Shown here piece by piece: positions 38,300 to 47,576 of a stretch of 64,000 bases of DNA. The notes beneath the pieces are model-generated. The model did not search any database. It was not told where the DNA came from and worked only from the letters and a program-made list of their open reading frames with translations. Every line of letters begins with the position of its first letter. Position 1 is the first letter of the stretch. Source of the DNA: Mesorhizobium loti (lineage in GTDB: Bacteria > Pseudomonadota > Alphaproteobacteria > Rhizobiales > Rhizobiaceae); contig NZ_QGGH01000002.1 of the NCBI RefSeq assembly GCF_003148495.1, forward strand, positions 248,001 to 312,000, written 5' to 3'. Made by a program: the position numbers and the translations under genes.

Positions 38300-39018
38300 T
38301 CTCGAAACCTCTCTCCGGCCCGGCCGCCATCGCCGCATTGCCACGCGATCGCATGATCGCCGAATTCTCGCTGTGGTCGGCCAATCTCGCCAATTTCGAG
38401 AGCGACCTCAGGCGTATCGAGCCCTATGTCGATCTTCACCACATCGATGTGGCGGACGGTCACTTCGCCCCGTCCTTCCTGTTCTTCCCCGACCTCGTCG
38501 CCCGCATTGCCGGGCTGACGGCCAAGCCCATCCATGTCCACCTGATGGTCGATGCCGCAATCGTCGAGGCGCAGACGCGCCAGTTCATCGAGTCCGGCGC
38601 CGACATGATCAGCGTCCATGCCGAGAATGGCGAAGCGGGGTTGCGCGCCGTGCGACTGGCACGCGAACTCGGCGCCGAGGCGGGCGTCGTGCTCAGGCTG
38701 GAGACCCCGGTCGAGACGGTGACGCCTTTCGTTTCCGAGGTCGCTTTCGTCACGCTTCTGGGAACCGCAATCGGCGTCAAGGGCCAGAGCCTATCGGATA
38801 AGGCCTGCGACAGGCTGGGCGCTGCCCGCGCCATCTTGAGAAAGGCCGGTCGCGAGGCGCAGGTGGTTCTGGCGGCGGACGGCGGCATCCGCCACGAGAC
38901 CGTGCCGTTGCTACGTGCCGCCGGTGCCGAGACGGTGGTTCTCGGTTCGCTCGCCTTCGGCGACAAGGATCTCGCCGGCCGCATCGGCTGGCTGCATGGC
39001 TTGAAGGTCGCGGCATGA
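38296..39018 (+). CDS. Ribulose-phosphate 3-epimerase family protein, atypical
   Basis: A 240-residue Rpe-family TIM barrel. The metal and catalytic positions are kept in HHIDVADGHFAP, VHLMVD and AADGGI. The mobile loop that normally reads PGFGGQ is replaced by LLGTAIGVKGQSL. That change and its pairing with a ROK kinase recall AlsE (allulose-6-phosphate 3-epimerase) beside AlsK in Escherichia coli, so a hexulose-phosphate epimerase is plausible. It is coupled to both neighbours by 4-bp overlaps. Confidence 0.83.
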   Translation: MISKPLSGPAAIAALPRDRMIAEFSLWSANLANFESDLRRIEPYVDLHHIDVADGHFAPSFLFFPDLVARIAGLTAKPIHVHLMVDAAIVEAQTRQFIESGADMISVHAENGEAGLRAVRLARELGAEAGVVLRLETPVETVTPFVSEVAFVTLLGTAIGVKGQSLSDKACDRLGAARAILRKAGREAQVVLAADGGIRHETVPLLRAAGAETVVLGSLAFGDKDLAGRIGWLHGLKVAA

Positions 39019-40043
39019 CAACAGAAGCCGCCCTTGCGATCGATCTTGGTGGGACGGAGCTTCGTGCCGCCCTGGTCGACCGCGACGGCAAGATCCTGGC
39101 ATTCGCTGCGGTGCCGACGCAGGCGCAGGCCGGCCCCGATGTGGTGATCGGCCAGATCGAGGCGCTCGCGGCGACCGTCCATGCCGAGGCACCGGCACTT
39201 TCGATCGTCGGCGTCGGCGTTGGTGCGCCGGGGCCGCTCGATCCGCTAGCCGGCATCGCCGTCGGTCCGCCGACACTCGCCGGCTGGCTGGACGTGCCGC
39301 TTGCCGACATCCTCGAGCGGCGGCTCGGCCTGCCGGTGCGGCTGGAGAACGATGCCAATGCGGCGGCGCTCGGCGAATGGCGCTTCGGCGCCGGCCATGG
39401 CGCTCGCTCGCTGGTCTTCGTCACGGTTTCCACCGGCATCGGTGGTGGCGTCGTTGTCGACGGGCGCATCCTGCACGGCCGCCGCGGCCTTGCCGCCGAG
39501 ATCGGCCATATGACCATCACCAATGAAGGCGAGCGTTGCGTCTGCGGCGTCGTCGGCTGCTTCGAGGCCATCGCCTCGGGCACCGCGCTCGGCCGCCGCG
39601 CCAACGCCGCGACGGTTGTAGGCGACGGCTCGGCCTTGCGGCGGCTGTCGGCGGATGCGGAGGTGACCGGCCGCCATGTCGTCGAGGCGGCACGGCTGCA
39701 GGACGCTCTTGCTTTGGCCTTGCTCGAGGAGGAGGCGCGCTGGCTGGGCGTCGGCTTCACCAATCTCCTGCATCTCTATTCGCCCGACGTGCTGGTTGTC
39801 GGCGGCGGCATCGCCAATGGCCTCGACCTGATGCATCCGGTCATCGAGGCGACCATCCGGCAACGCGCCATGCGCGCCTATCGCGACGTGCCGGTGGTGC
39901 AGGCCCAGCTCGGCCGCCATGCCGGGCTGGTCGGCGCCGCCAGCCTCGTCCTGTTCGATGATGTGGGCACTTTGGTAGCCCGCAGGCCTGTCGGTCCAAG
40001 CACATATCCGGACACGCCGCTGACCAAGACCGGCGCCGTCTGA
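39015..40043 (+). CDS. ROK family sugar kinase
   Basis: A 342-residue ROK kinase. The phosphate motif is AIDLGGTELRAAL (residues 8-20), the catalytic Asp is in LENDANAAALGEW near 114, and the ROK zinc motif is complete (Cys175, Cys177, Cys182 in CVCGVVGCFE, with a preceding EIGHM His). There is no DNA-binding domain. It is the last gene of the 12-gene operon and is followed by a strong bidirectional terminator. Confidence 0.88.
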   Translation: MTTEAALAIDLGGTELRAALVDRDGKILAFAAVPTQAQAGPDVVIGQIEALAATVHAEAPALSIVGVGVGAPGPLDPLAGIAVGPPTLAGWLDVPLADILERRLGLPVRLENDANAAALGEWRFGAGHGARSLVFVTVSTGIGGGVVVDGRILHGRRGLAAEIGHMTITNEGERCVCGVVGCFEAIASGTALGRRANAATVVGDGSALRRLSADAEVTGRHVVEAARLQDALALALLEEEARWLGVGFTNLLHLYSPDVLVVGGGIANGLDLMHPVIEATIRQRAMRAYRDVPVVQAQLGRHAGLVGAASLVLFDDVGTLVARRPVGPSTYPDTPLTKTGAV

Positions 40044-40061
40044 CGTTGCGACCTGCATGAC

Positions 40062-40092
40062 AAAGGCCGGAGGCAGCACGCCTCCGGCCTTT
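40062..40092. terminator. Bidirectional intrinsic terminator
   Basis: A perfect 13-bp stem (AAAGGCCGGAGGC at 40062-40074 with GCCTCCGGCCTTT at 40080-40092) and a 5-nt loop, with T on one side and A on the other. It lies between the convergent ROK kinase and dctA genes and can end transcription from both. Confidence 0.92.
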
Positions 40093-40111
40093 TACGCATT
40101 GACCGCGCGGA

Positions 40112-41440
40112 TTACTCGGCGGGTACGATATCCGCCGGCAGGCTGTCATCCGCCGTGCCCGCCAGCGCTCTCGCCAGCTTGGCTTCGTCGAGTTCACCTT
40201 CCCAACGCGCCACCACCAGCGTGGCGACGGCATTGCCGACGAAGTTGGTCAGCGCCCGGCATTCCGACATGAAGCGGTCGACGCCGAGGATCAGCGCCAT
40301 GCCGGCAACGGGAACCGCCGGAACCACCGACAGCGTGGCGGCAAGGGTGATGAACCCGGCCCCGGTGATGCCGGCGGCTCCCTTGGACGAGAGCATGGCA
40401 ACCAGCAGCAGCAGGATCTGGTCGCCGATCGACAGGTGGATGTTGGTTGCCTGCGCGATGAACAGCGCCGCCAGCGTCATGTAGATGTTGGTGCCGTCGA
40501 GGTTGAAGGAATAGCCGGTCGGGATGACCAGCCCGACCACCGAGCGCTTGGCGCCGGCCTTCTCCATCTTTTCCATCAGCGAGGGCAGGGCGGCTTCAGA
40601 CGAGGAGGTGCCCAGCACCAGCAGCAGCTCCTCCTTGATGTAGCGGATCAAGGACAGGATGGAGAAGCCGTTGTAGCGGCAGACAGCACCCAGCACGACG
40701 AACACGAACAGAAACGACGTCACGTAGAAGGTGCCGACCAGCATGGCGAGATTGATCACCGCGCCGATGCCGTATTTGCCGATGGTGAATGCCATGGCGC
40801 CGAAGGCACCGATGGGGGCGGCTTTCATCAGCACGCTGACCAGCTTGAAGATCGGCGTCGTCAGTGCCTGCAGGAAGTTGAGGACGGGCGTGCCCTTGTC
40901 GCCGACCAGCGCCAGCGCGATGCCGAACAGCACCGAGAAGAACAGCACCTGCAGGATGTCGCCGTCGGCGAAGGCGCCGACGATGGTCGTCGGGATGATG
41001 TTCATCAGGAAGCCGGTGACCGACTGGTCGTGCGCCTTGGCGGCGTAGGTGTTGACGGTCGAGGCGTCGAGTGTCGCCGGGTCGATGTTGAAGCCGGCGC
41101 CCGGCTGTACGACATTGGCCACGACCAGGCCGATGATCAGCGCCAGCGTCGAGAAGGTAAGGAAATAGAGCATCGCCTTACCGGCGACACGCCCGACCTT
41201 CTGCAGGTCGCTCATGCCGGCAATGCCCGTCGTCACGGTCAGGAAGATGACCGGGGCGATGATCATCTTGACCAGCTTGATGAAGGCGTCGCCGAGCGGC
41301 TTCATGCTTTCGCCGACGGACGGATAGAAATGGCCGAGCAGGATGCCGACGGTGATCGCGACGAGCACCTGCACGTAGAGTTGGGCATAGAAAGGCTTGC
41401 GCTGCGCGGAAGACGCGCCTGATTGGTCTGCGATGTGCAT
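40112..41440 (-). CDS. dctA: C4-dicarboxylate transporter DctA
   Basis: A 442-residue dicarboxylate/amino acid:cation symporter. Eight transmembrane helices and re-entrant loops are suggested by the hydrophobic pattern. Family motifs are [18 protein letters not shown] (HP1), [21 protein letters not shown] (TM7) and [21 protein letters not shown] (HP2). It imports succinate, fumarate and malate, the carbon sources that feed nitrogen-fixing bacteroids. The ATG at 41440 follows AGGGAGAG. A sigma-54 promoter lies about 95 nt upstream, and dctBD are divergent. Confidence 0.95.
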   Translation of the reverse strand: MHIADQSGASSAQRKPFYAQLYVQVLVAITVGILLGHFYPSVGESMKPLGDAFIKLVKMIIAPVIFLTVTTGIAGMSDLQKVGRVAGKAMLYFLTFSTLALIIGLVVANVVQPGAGFNIDPATLDASTVNTYAAKAHDQSVTGFLMNIIPTTIVGAFADGDILQVLFFSVLFGIALALVGDKGTPVLNFLQALTTPIFKLVSVLMKAAPIGAFGAMAFTIGKYGIGAVINLAMLVGTFYVTSFLFVFVVLGAVCRYNGFSILSLIRYIKEELLLVLGTSSSEAALPSLMEKMEKAGAKRSVVGLVIPTGYSFNLDGTNIYMTLAALFIAQATNIHLSIGDQILLLLVAMLSSKGAAGITGAGFITLAATLSVVPAVPVAGMALILGVDRFMSECRALTNFVGNAVATLVVARWEGELDEAKLARALAGTADDSLPADIVPAE

Positions 41441-41533
41441 CGAACTCTCCCTGCCGGATGGGGCGGAATGCACCGCCCTGCGTGACTTCTCCCATCGCGG
41501 CGCTCCGGTCGCACGCCGCTAGCCAGGACTTTT

Positions 41534-41548
41534 GCAAGCGTCGTGCCA
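41534..41548 (-). promoter_or_regulatory. Sigma-54 promoter of dctA
   Basis: On the minus strand it reads TGGCACGACGCTTGC: an exact TGGCAC-N5-TTGC with the invariant GG and GC in place. It is about 95 nt from the dctA start codon, with DctD-like sites further upstream. Confidence 0.93.
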
Positions 41549-41610
41549 GATCGGGGAAAGGCCGGAATCCTGGCATTTCGGCCTTTGTTCAAGACCATGC
41601 GGGCAATGCC

Positions 41611-41628
41611 TGTGCGGATTTCCGCACA
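41611..41628. promoter_or_regulatory. DctD upstream activator site, proximal
   Basis: TGTGCGGATTTCCGCACA is a nearly perfect 18-bp palindrome with arms TGTGCGGA and TCCGCACA. It lies 63 bp upstream of the -24 element, and its spacing to the second copy is 31 bp, about three helical turns. Confidence 0.8.
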
Positions 41629-41641
41629 GGCAGCGTTTGCC

Positions 41642-41660
41642 TGGGCGGATTTTCGCATTA
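41642..41660. promoter_or_regulatory. DctD upstream activator site, distal
   Basis: TGGGCGGATTTTCGCATTA matches the proximal site at 14 of 18 positions but is a less symmetrical copy. Tandem DctD sites of unequal strength upstream of dctA are known from rhizobia. Confidence 0.72.
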
Positions 41661-41750
41661 CACTGGCCATAAGGCCGCGAGCAAAAAGGGAGAGGGCAGA
41701 CGCCGCAGGCAGGCACCGATAGCGAATCCCAAGGATTTGCCGGCCATGAG

Positions 41751-43571
41751 TTGCTGCGCGAGGCGGTGGCCCGGCTGCGCAATGGCCGCTGGCTTGTCGT
41801 GGTCGTCGCCCTTGCCCTTCTGGCCGGCGCGATCGCCATCGCCGGGCGCATCGCCTCCGGCCAGGCGGCCGACAATCTGCGCGACACAGCACTTGCCGCT
41901 CTGCCGCTGGCGGCGGGAACCCTGACCGGCGAAATCGAAAAGCAGCGCCTGGTTCCATTGGTCCTTGCCCGCGACGATGCGGTGCGCGGCGCCCTGCGCC
42001 GGGCCGGAAAGATGGAAGAAAAAGCCCTCAACGACAAACTCAAGGCGATTGCCGGCGATGCTTCGGCGTCCGCCATCTATGTCATCGACACGGCGGGCAT
42101 CGCCATATCAGCCAGCAATGCCGGCGAGCCGACCAGCTTTGTCGGCATCGACTATAATTTTCGTCACTATTTCAGGGAAGCGATGACTGACGGCGGCGCC
42201 AGCCAGTACGGGCTCGGCACGATCAGCGGACGGCCGGGACTCTACCTTTCGAGCCGCGTCGACGATAACGGCAAGCCGCTTGGCGTCGCGGTGTTGAAGG
42301 TCGAGCTCGACGGCGTCGAAGCCAATTGGCGCTCCAGCGGGTTCCTTGTTTTCGTCACCGACGAACACGGCGTCGTGCTTGCCACCAGCCAGCCCGAATG
42401 GCGGTTTCACGCGCTGGCGCCGCTCTCCGCCGAAGACGCCGCCGCCGCCCATGACCAGCTTCAGCTGGCCGATGCCGGTTTCGAACCCCTGCCGATACGG
42501 CGCGGCGCCGGGGACGGCCTGGCGACAATCGACAGCGACGGAAAACCGCGCCAGTTCGTCGAGGTGGTGCAGGATCTGCCCGGTGCGGTTCCCGGCTGGC
42601 GTCTCTGGCTGCTGACGCCTGCCGACGCTGCCCTCTCGTCTGCCGCCAACACGGCGCGCCTGACCACGCTGCTCGGGCTGCTGCTGACGGGCTTGCTTGC
42701 CTATGTGCTCACCCGGCGCCGCCGCGCACGCCGGTTGCGGCAGGAGGCGCTGGCGCGCATGAATGCCGAGCTGGAGAGCCGCGTGAGCACGCGAACGGCC
42801 GAGCTGACGCGCTCCAACACCGCACTTGCAGGCGAAATCGCCGAGCGTGAGAATGCCGAGGCCAAGGTCCGCCGGCTGCGTGACGACCTCGCCCAGGCCA
42901 ACCGGCTGTCCATCCTCGGCCAGATCGCGGCCGGCGTGGCGCATGAGATCAACCAGCCGGTCGCCGCGATCCGCACCTATGCCGAGAATGCCGGCCGCTT
43001 TCTCGACGGCGGCAAGACCGGAGCGGCCAGCGGCAATCTGACGTCGATCGTTTCGATGACCGAACGCATCGGCGCGATCACCAGCACCTTGCGCACCTTC
43101 GCCCGCCGGCCGGGTGTCGCCGCCTCGCCGCTGCCGGTGCGCGAGGCGATCGACGGTGCACTGTCACTGCTGTCGGGGCGTATCCGCGATTCCGGCGTGA
43201 CTATAGTCAAGCCGCGCGGCACCGCGTCACCGGTGGTCATGGCGAGCCGCATCCGGCTGGAGCAGATCCTGGTCAATTTGCTGCAGAATGCGCTGGACGC
43301 GATGAAGGACCAGCCCGATCCCCGCATCGAGATCGAACTTGCCGAGCGCGACAACAGGGCGCTGATTTCGGTACGCGACAATGGTCCTGGTCTTGGTCCG
43401 GAGGCGGCCGGCAATCTGTTCATGCCGTTCCAGACCACCAAGGAGAAGGGGCTTGGCCTCGGGCTGGTGATCTCGCAGGAGATCGCCCAGGAGCTGGGCG
43501 GCACGCTGCGCCTCGATCCCGGCAATGGTACCGGCGCCTCCTTCACCATCGATTTGAGGCGAATAGAATGA
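41751..43571 (+). CDS. dctB: C4-dicarboxylate sensor histidine kinase DctB
   Basis: A 606-residue membrane sensor kinase. A first membrane helix (about 15-33) and a second (about 303-321) bracket a periplasmic PDC-type sensor that binds C4-dicarboxylates. A coiled segment (about 330-385) leads to the H-box [20 protein letters not shown] with phospho-acceptor His398. The N-box is [13 protein letters not shown]1 DNGPGLG, the F-box FMPFQTTK and G2 GLGLGLVIS. The only plausible start is TTG 41751; the frame stays open 78 nt upstream but has no ATG or GTG, and a nearby ATG (41746) is out of frame. It overlaps dctD by 4 bp. Confidence 0.93.
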   Translation: MLREAVARLRNGRWLVVVVALALLAGAIAIAGRIASGQAADNLRDTALAALPLAAGTLTGEIEKQRLVPLVLARDDAVRGALRRAGKMEEKALNDKLKAIAGDASASAIYVIDTAGIAISASNAGEPTSFVGIDYNFRHYFREAMTDGGASQYGLGTISGRPGLYLSSRVDDNGKPLGVAVLKVELDGVEANWRSSGFLVFVTDEHGVVLATSQPEWRFHALAPLSAEDAAAAHDQLQLADAGFEPLPIRRGAGDGLATIDSDGKPRQFVEVVQDLPGAVPGWRLWLLTPADAALSSAANTARLTTLLGLLLTGLLAYVLTRRRRARRLRQEALARMNAELESRVSTRTAELTRSNTALAGEIAERENAEAKVRRLRDDLAQANRLSILGQIAAGVAHEINQPVAAIRTYAENAGRFLDGGKTGAASGNLTSIVSMTERIGAITSTLRTFARRPGVAASPLPVREAIDGALSLLSGRIRDSGVTIVKPRGTASPVVMASRIRLEQILVNLLQNALDAMKDQPDPRIEIELAERDNRALISVRDNGPGLGPEAAGNLFMPFQTTKEKGLGLGLVISQEIAQELGGTLRLDPGNGTGASFTIDLRRIE

Positions 43572-44959
43572 CGCAGGGATCAGGGCTGGTCGCGCTCGTC
43601 GAAGACGACGCGGACCTGCTTCACGCCACCACGCAATTGCTCGAGCTTGCCGGCTTCAGCGTGGCCGCGCTCGACGCCGCCGAGGCAGCACTTGCCGTCG
43701 TCGACCGGAATTTCGAAGGCGTGGTGGTCAGCGACATCCGCATGCCGGGCATGAACGGGCTGCAGCTGTTCGACCGCATCAAGGCGATCGACCCCGACAT
43801 ACCGGTGATCCTGGTCACCGGGCATGGCGATGTCGATCTCGCCGTGGCCGCCCTCAAGGACGGCGTCTACGATTTCATCCCGAAACCCTATGCCGGCGAT
43901 CGCCTCGTCGAGGCGCTGAAACGGGCATCGGAGAAACGGCGTCTGGTGATGGAGAACCGCCGCCTGCGCGAAGCCGCGGCACTGGCCGCCGACGGCCTGC
44001 CGCTGATCGGCGAGGCGCCGGCCATCCGGCGGCTGCGCGAGACCTTGCGCCAGATCGCCGACATGGATGTCGATGTGCTGGTCGAGGGAGAAACCGGAAC
44101 CGGCAAGGAAGTGGTGGCGGATCTGCTGCACAGATGGGGCCGGCGGCGGGCAAAACCCTTCGTCGCGCTGAATTGCGGCGCGCTGCCGGAGACTGTCATA
44201 GAAAGCGAGTTGTTCGGCCACGAGGCGGGCGCGTTCACCGGCGCGCAGCGGCGCCGGATCGGCAGCATCGAGCATTCCAGCGGCGGTACGCTGTTTCTCG
44301 ACGAGATCGAATCCATGCCGCCGGCGCTGCAGGTCAAGTTGCTGCGGGTGCTGGAAACGCGCAGCCTCACCCCGCTTGGCTCGAACGAGATCCGGCGGAT
44401 CGATCTCAGGGTCGTCGCGGCGACCAAGGTCGATCTCGGCCGGGAGGACGAGCGCGGCGATTTTCGCGAGGATCTCTATTTTCGCCTCAACGTGGTGACG
44501 CTGCGCATCCCGCCACTGCGCGAACGGCGCGGCGACATCCCGATGCTGTTCGGGCATTTCCTCGGCAAGGCGGCGGAACGGTTCGGCCGGCCTGTCGCTA
44601 AGGTAAACGCCGCGGTCAGCGATCATCTCCAGTCGCACGCCTGGCCGGGCAATGTGCGTGAGCTCGCCCATTTCGCCGACCGCGTCGCGCTCGGTCTCGG
44701 ACCGGAGGATGAGACGAAGGCGGTTCCCGCACACTTGCCGGAGCCAGAGGCCACACTGCCCGAACGGGTCGGCCACTACGAGGCGCAACTCATCCGCGAA
44801 GCGCTGCGTGACCATGGCGGCGATGTGCGCGGCGCCATCGACGCGCTCGGCGTGCCGCGCAAGACATTTTACGACAAGCTCAAGCGCTACGGCATTGCCG
44901 CGTCCGAATTTCGCAATGGCGGCGATGCGGATGCGCACCCTGTTCGGGGACAGGTATAG
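43568..44959 (+). CDS. dctD: Sigma-54 response regulator DctD
   Basis: A 463-residue NtrC-family activator. The receiver domain (1-120) has the acidic pair Asp13/Asp14 and phospho-acceptor Asp56 ([10 protein letters not shown]). The AAA+ domain has Walker A GETGTGKE (174-181), the sigma-54 contact loop GAFTGA (221-226) and Walker [11 protein letters not shown]. The Fis-type helix-turn-helix is at the C terminus ([25 protein letters not shown]). It should activate the dctA promoter from the two palindromic sites upstream. Confidence 0.95.
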   Translation: MTQGSGLVALVEDDADLLHATTQLLELAGFSVAALDAAEAALAVVDRNFEGVVVSDIRMPGMNGLQLFDRIKAIDPDIPVILVTGHGDVDLAVAALKDGVYDFIPKPYAGDRLVEALKRASEKRRLVMENRRLREAAALAADGLPLIGEAPAIRRLRETLRQIADMDVDVLVEGETGTGKEVVADLLHRWGRRRAKPFVALNCGALPETVIESELFGHEAGAFTGAQRRRIGSIEHSSGGTLFLDEIESMPPALQVKLLRVLETRSLTPLGSNEIRRIDLRVVAATKVDLGREDERGDFREDLYFRLNVVTLRIPPLRERRGDIPMLFGHFLGKAAERFGRPVAKVNAAVSDHLQSHAWPGNVRELAHFADRVALGLGPEDETKAVPAHLPEPEATLPERVGHYEAQLIREALRDHGGDVRGAIDALGVPRKTFYDKLKRYGIAASEFRNGGDADAHPVRGQV

Positions 44960-45027
44960 ACATTGCGCAAGCGCGCTGCTCTTCGTAACGCTTGGTTCGT
45001 ATCCAGTTGCGCATCTCGGAAGAAGCC

Positions 45028-45453
45028 ATGAAAACAGCACTTGAAACGACAGCAAATCCCTTGCCGGAGGAACTCGCCTTTCTCGGCGAACGTCTGACGG
45101 CGTTCAACGACGGCGATGTCGGCGCTTCCGAAAGGAAGGCGCTTGCCGTGTTCGTGCGCGATGAGGAGGGCGCGGTGGTCGCTGGGATTTCGGGCTACAC
45201 CGCCTGGGGCTGGCTTTACGTGCAATGGCTGTGGGTCGATGAGCGGCTGCGTGGCCGGCACATGGCCGGCACAATGCTGGACGCGGCTGAGCAGGAAGCC
45301 GTTGCGCGCGGCTGCAACAATGCCTGGATTGATACCTTCAGTCCAAACGCCGCCAAGGTCTATCAGCGCCAGGGCTATCAGCCTTTTGGCGCGCTTGCCG
45401 ATTTCCCCGCTGGCCGCAGTCGTATTTTCCTGCAGAAGAAACTGCTTGCCTGA
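45028..45453 (+). CDS. GNAT family N-acetyltransferase
   Basis: A 141-residue GNAT-fold protein. The acetyl-CoA binding region is LWVDERLRGRHMAGTMLDAAEQEAVARGC near residue 72, followed by IDTFSPNAAKVYQRQGYQPFG, a common GNAT ending. The ATG at 45028 (MKTAL) has GGAAGAAG upstream. The substrate is not known. Its stop codon abuts the stop codon of anmK on the other strand, with no terminator between. Confidence 0.82.
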   Translation: MKTALETTANPLPEELAFLGERLTAFNDGDVGASERKALAVFVRDEEGAVVAGISGYTAWGWLYVQWLWVDERLRGRHMAGTMLDAAEQEAVARGCNNAWIDTFSPNAAKVYQRQGYQPFGALADFPAGRSRIFLQKKLLA

Positions 45454-46572
45454 TCAGCCAGCAAGCTTCCCGCCGCGCATCGGTTGCGGCGCGCCGGTGG
45501 TGCTCGGGAAGCTGATCGGCAGGCCGCGCAGCACGCGAACCGCGAGGAAGGCAAAGCACTCAGCCTCGACCGCGTCGCCGCTCCAGCCGAGGCTTTCGGC
45601 CTGCACCACCTCGACGCCGGCGCGGCTGGCCAGCATTGCCATCATTGTCGGGTTGTGGCGGCCGCCGCCGCTGACCACCAATTTTCTAGGCCGGTGTGGC
45701 AGAAGGTCGAGCGCCTTGCCGACGGCGCCGGCGGTGAAGGCGGTGAGCAGGGCGGCACCGTCCTCGACGTTCAGGCCGTCCGCCATCGCGGCACCGAAGT
45801 CGAAACGGTCCAGTGATTTGGGATAGGGCTTGGTCATGTAAGGATGCTGCAGCAGCTTGGCGAGCCGGGCCTCGTCGACCGTTCCCGTGCGGCCAAGTGC
45901 GCCGTCGCGGTCCATGTCGCCGAGCCCCTTCGACTTGATGAAATCGTTGAGCGGCGCGTTGGCCGGTCCGGTGTCGAAGGCAATGACATTGTCGGCGCCG
46001 TCCCACCAGGTGATGTTGGCGACACCGCCGAGATTGAGCACCGCCACCTCGCCACTGGCGCCGGCGCTGCGCATCAGCGCGGTGTGATAGGCAGCGGCCA
46101 GCGGCGCGCCTTGCCCGCCGGCGCGCATGTCGGCCGAACGAAAATCGTAGGCAACCTTGGTGCCCAACAGGGCGTGCATCAGCTCGCCGTCGCCGAGCTG
46201 CCGGGTCTGGCCGAGACGTCCGACCTGCGGCGCGCGATGCAGCACGGTCTGGCCGTGAAAACCGACGACGCCGATATCGGCCATCGTCATGCCATAGCTT
46301 TCGACCAATTCCTTGACCGCCGCCGACTGGGCACGTGTCAGGGCTTCCTCCGCGGTGCGAAAAATCGCCGGCTCCGGCCCAACGAAATTCCAGGCTCTCG
46401 CCACCGTCAGCGTCTCTTCCAGCAGGGAGCGGATCGACGCGGGATAAGGCATCAGCCGATAGGTGCCGAAATCCTCGATGTGCTCGCCATCGGTCTTGAT
46501 CAGGGCAACGTCGATGTTGCCGTCGAGCACGGTGCCGGTCATCAGGCCGACGGCCCAGATTGGTTTCATCAT
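45454..46572 (-). CDS. anmK: Anhydro-N-acetylmuramic acid kinase
   Basis: A 372-residue sugar kinase of the AnmK family. Family blocks are [19 protein letters not shown] near residue 7, [24 protein letters not shown] near 150, [10 protein letters not shown] near 178 and [13 protein letters not shown]. AnmK splits the 1,6-anhydro ring and phosphorylates the product to MurNAc-6-phosphate, the substrate of MurQ. The second residue of the SGTSxDGID-type motif differs ([11 protein letters not shown]). It is last in the murQ operon, overlapping the serine hydrolase gene by 4 bp. Confidence 0.94.
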   Translation of the reverse strand: MMKPIWAVGLMTGTVLDGNIDVALIKTDGEHIEDFGTYRLMPYPASIRSLLEETLTVARAWNFVGPEPAIFRTAEEALTRAQSAAVKELVESYGMTMADIGVVGFHGQTVLHRAPQVGRLGQTRQLGDGELMHALLGTKVAYDFRSADMRAGGQGAPLAAAYHTALMRSAGASGEVAVLNLGGVANITWWDGADNVIAFDTGPANAPLNDFIKSKGLGDMDRDGALGRTGTVDEARLAKLLQHPYMTKPYPKSLDRFDFGAAMADGLNVEDGAALLTAFTAGAVGKALDLLPHRPRKLVVSGGGRHNPTMMAMLASRAGVEVVQAESLGWSGDAVEAECFAFLAVRVLRGLPISFPSTTGAPQPMRGGKLAG

Positions 46573-47576
46573 TGAGCTCCATTCATGAGATCACCGACCG
46601 CTTGCCGAAGCTGAACGATTCCGCTGTCGAAATGACGTGTCGGATGGATCCTGTTGGTGAGCAAGGTCCAGGCCTTGCCTTTGTCGAAGTCGATCCACAG
46701 CCCGGTGCCGGTAAAGCCGGTATGGCCAATGGTTCCCGGGCTGCACAACGTCCCGCCGGACCAGCCCTCATAGGGACGCTCCCAGCCATGGGTGCGGGTG
46801 GCGGACAAAGGTGCGCGCATCAGTGCGATCGAACCTTCGTATGCGCCGGTGCCGGTCAGCAGCCCTTGCGCGAAATCGAGGACGGAAGCGGCTGTTCCGA
46901 ACAGGCCGGCATGCCCCGCACCTTGCAGCGCCGAGCAATTGTCGTCGTGGACTTTGCCGGACAACACGCGATGCCGCCAAGTGCAGTCCTCTGTCGCTGC
47001 GGCGACATCGGGCTCCGTTGACCAGGCAAAGCCGGGGCCAGGATCCATGTCGTGGATGGTCTTGCTTGACAGCCGCTCCAGCGCGAAGCCGAGCAGGATG
47101 AAGTTGATGTCGGAATAAACGGGATCGCGGGCTCGCCATTCGCGCTGCAGGATGAAGGCGCGCAGCAGCTCGGGATCGCGTCCGTAAGTGTAAATCGGCT
47201 CGACCGCCGGAAATGGCGTCTGGTGTCCGAGGCATTGGCGAAACGTCACCTTCCGTTCCCAGGCTTCGGCATCATACTGGCGAAGATCCGGCAGGGCGGA
47301 GACCAGCGGCGCATCGAGATCGATGACGCCGTCTTCCCCCAACGCCAGGATGCGCGGCGTGGTGAAGATGACTTTGGTCAGCGATGCCAGGTCGAACCAG
47401 GTGTTGTCCTGCATGGGGCGCGGCTTCGGCGCGAGTTGCGCGGAGCCGATTGATCGGATGATACGGCTGCCGCTTTTATCGACAATGCCGAGCACGCCGC
47501 CTGGGATTCGCTTGGCGGAAACCGCTGCTGCTAGCGGTTGGAATGCGCGGTCGAAGAGCTGGGCCGCCGCGCTCAC
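46569..47576 (-). CDS. Serine hydrolase, beta-lactamase/PBP fold (possible muropeptide amidase)
   Basis: A 335-residue class C beta-lactamase-like protein. The nucleophile motif S-x-x-K is Ser65-Lys68 (ASLTKV), the Tyr motif is YSDINF near residue 153, and the KTG-like motif is HTGFTGTG near 280. No signal peptide is present, so it is cytoplasmic and not a resistance enzyme. The start is GTG 47576, overlapping the ABC ATPase stop. In Bacillus subtilis AmiE (YbbE), a protein of this fold in the murQ cluster, removes peptides from MurNAc; the same role fits here between the importer and anmK. The role is inference from fold and context. Confidence 0.82.
   Translation of the reverse strand: MSAAAQLFDRAFQPLAAAVSAKRIPGGVLGIVDKSGSRIIRSIGSAQLAPKPRPMQDNTWFDLASLTKVIFTTPRILALGEDGVIDLDAPLVSALPDLRQYDAEAWERKVTFRQCLGHQTPFPAVEPIYTYGRDPELLRAFILQREWRARDPVYSDINFILLGFALERLSSKTIHDMDPGPGFAWSTEPDVAAATEDCTWRHRVLSGKVHDDNCSALQGAGHAGLFGTAASVLDFAQGLLTGTGAYEGSIALMRAPLSATRTHGWERPYEGWSGGTLCSPGTIGHTGFTGTGLWIDFDKGKAWTLLTNRIHPTRHFDSGIVQLRQAVGDLMNGAQ

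Larger units (their letters stand above)
41441..41750. other. 310-bp dctA-dctB control region
   Basis: No gene is supported. It contains the dctA -24/-12 promoter (41534-41548) and two DctD-like boxes (41611-41628 and 41642-41660). No clear sigma-70 promoter for dctB was identified. The last 78 bases are open in the dctB frame but lack a usable ATG or GTG. Confidence 0.7.

Noticed and set aside
46569..47576. Beta-lactamase resistance gene
   Set aside because: No signal peptide, and it is embedded between muropeptide importer and anmK genes; a cytoplasmic recycling role fits better.
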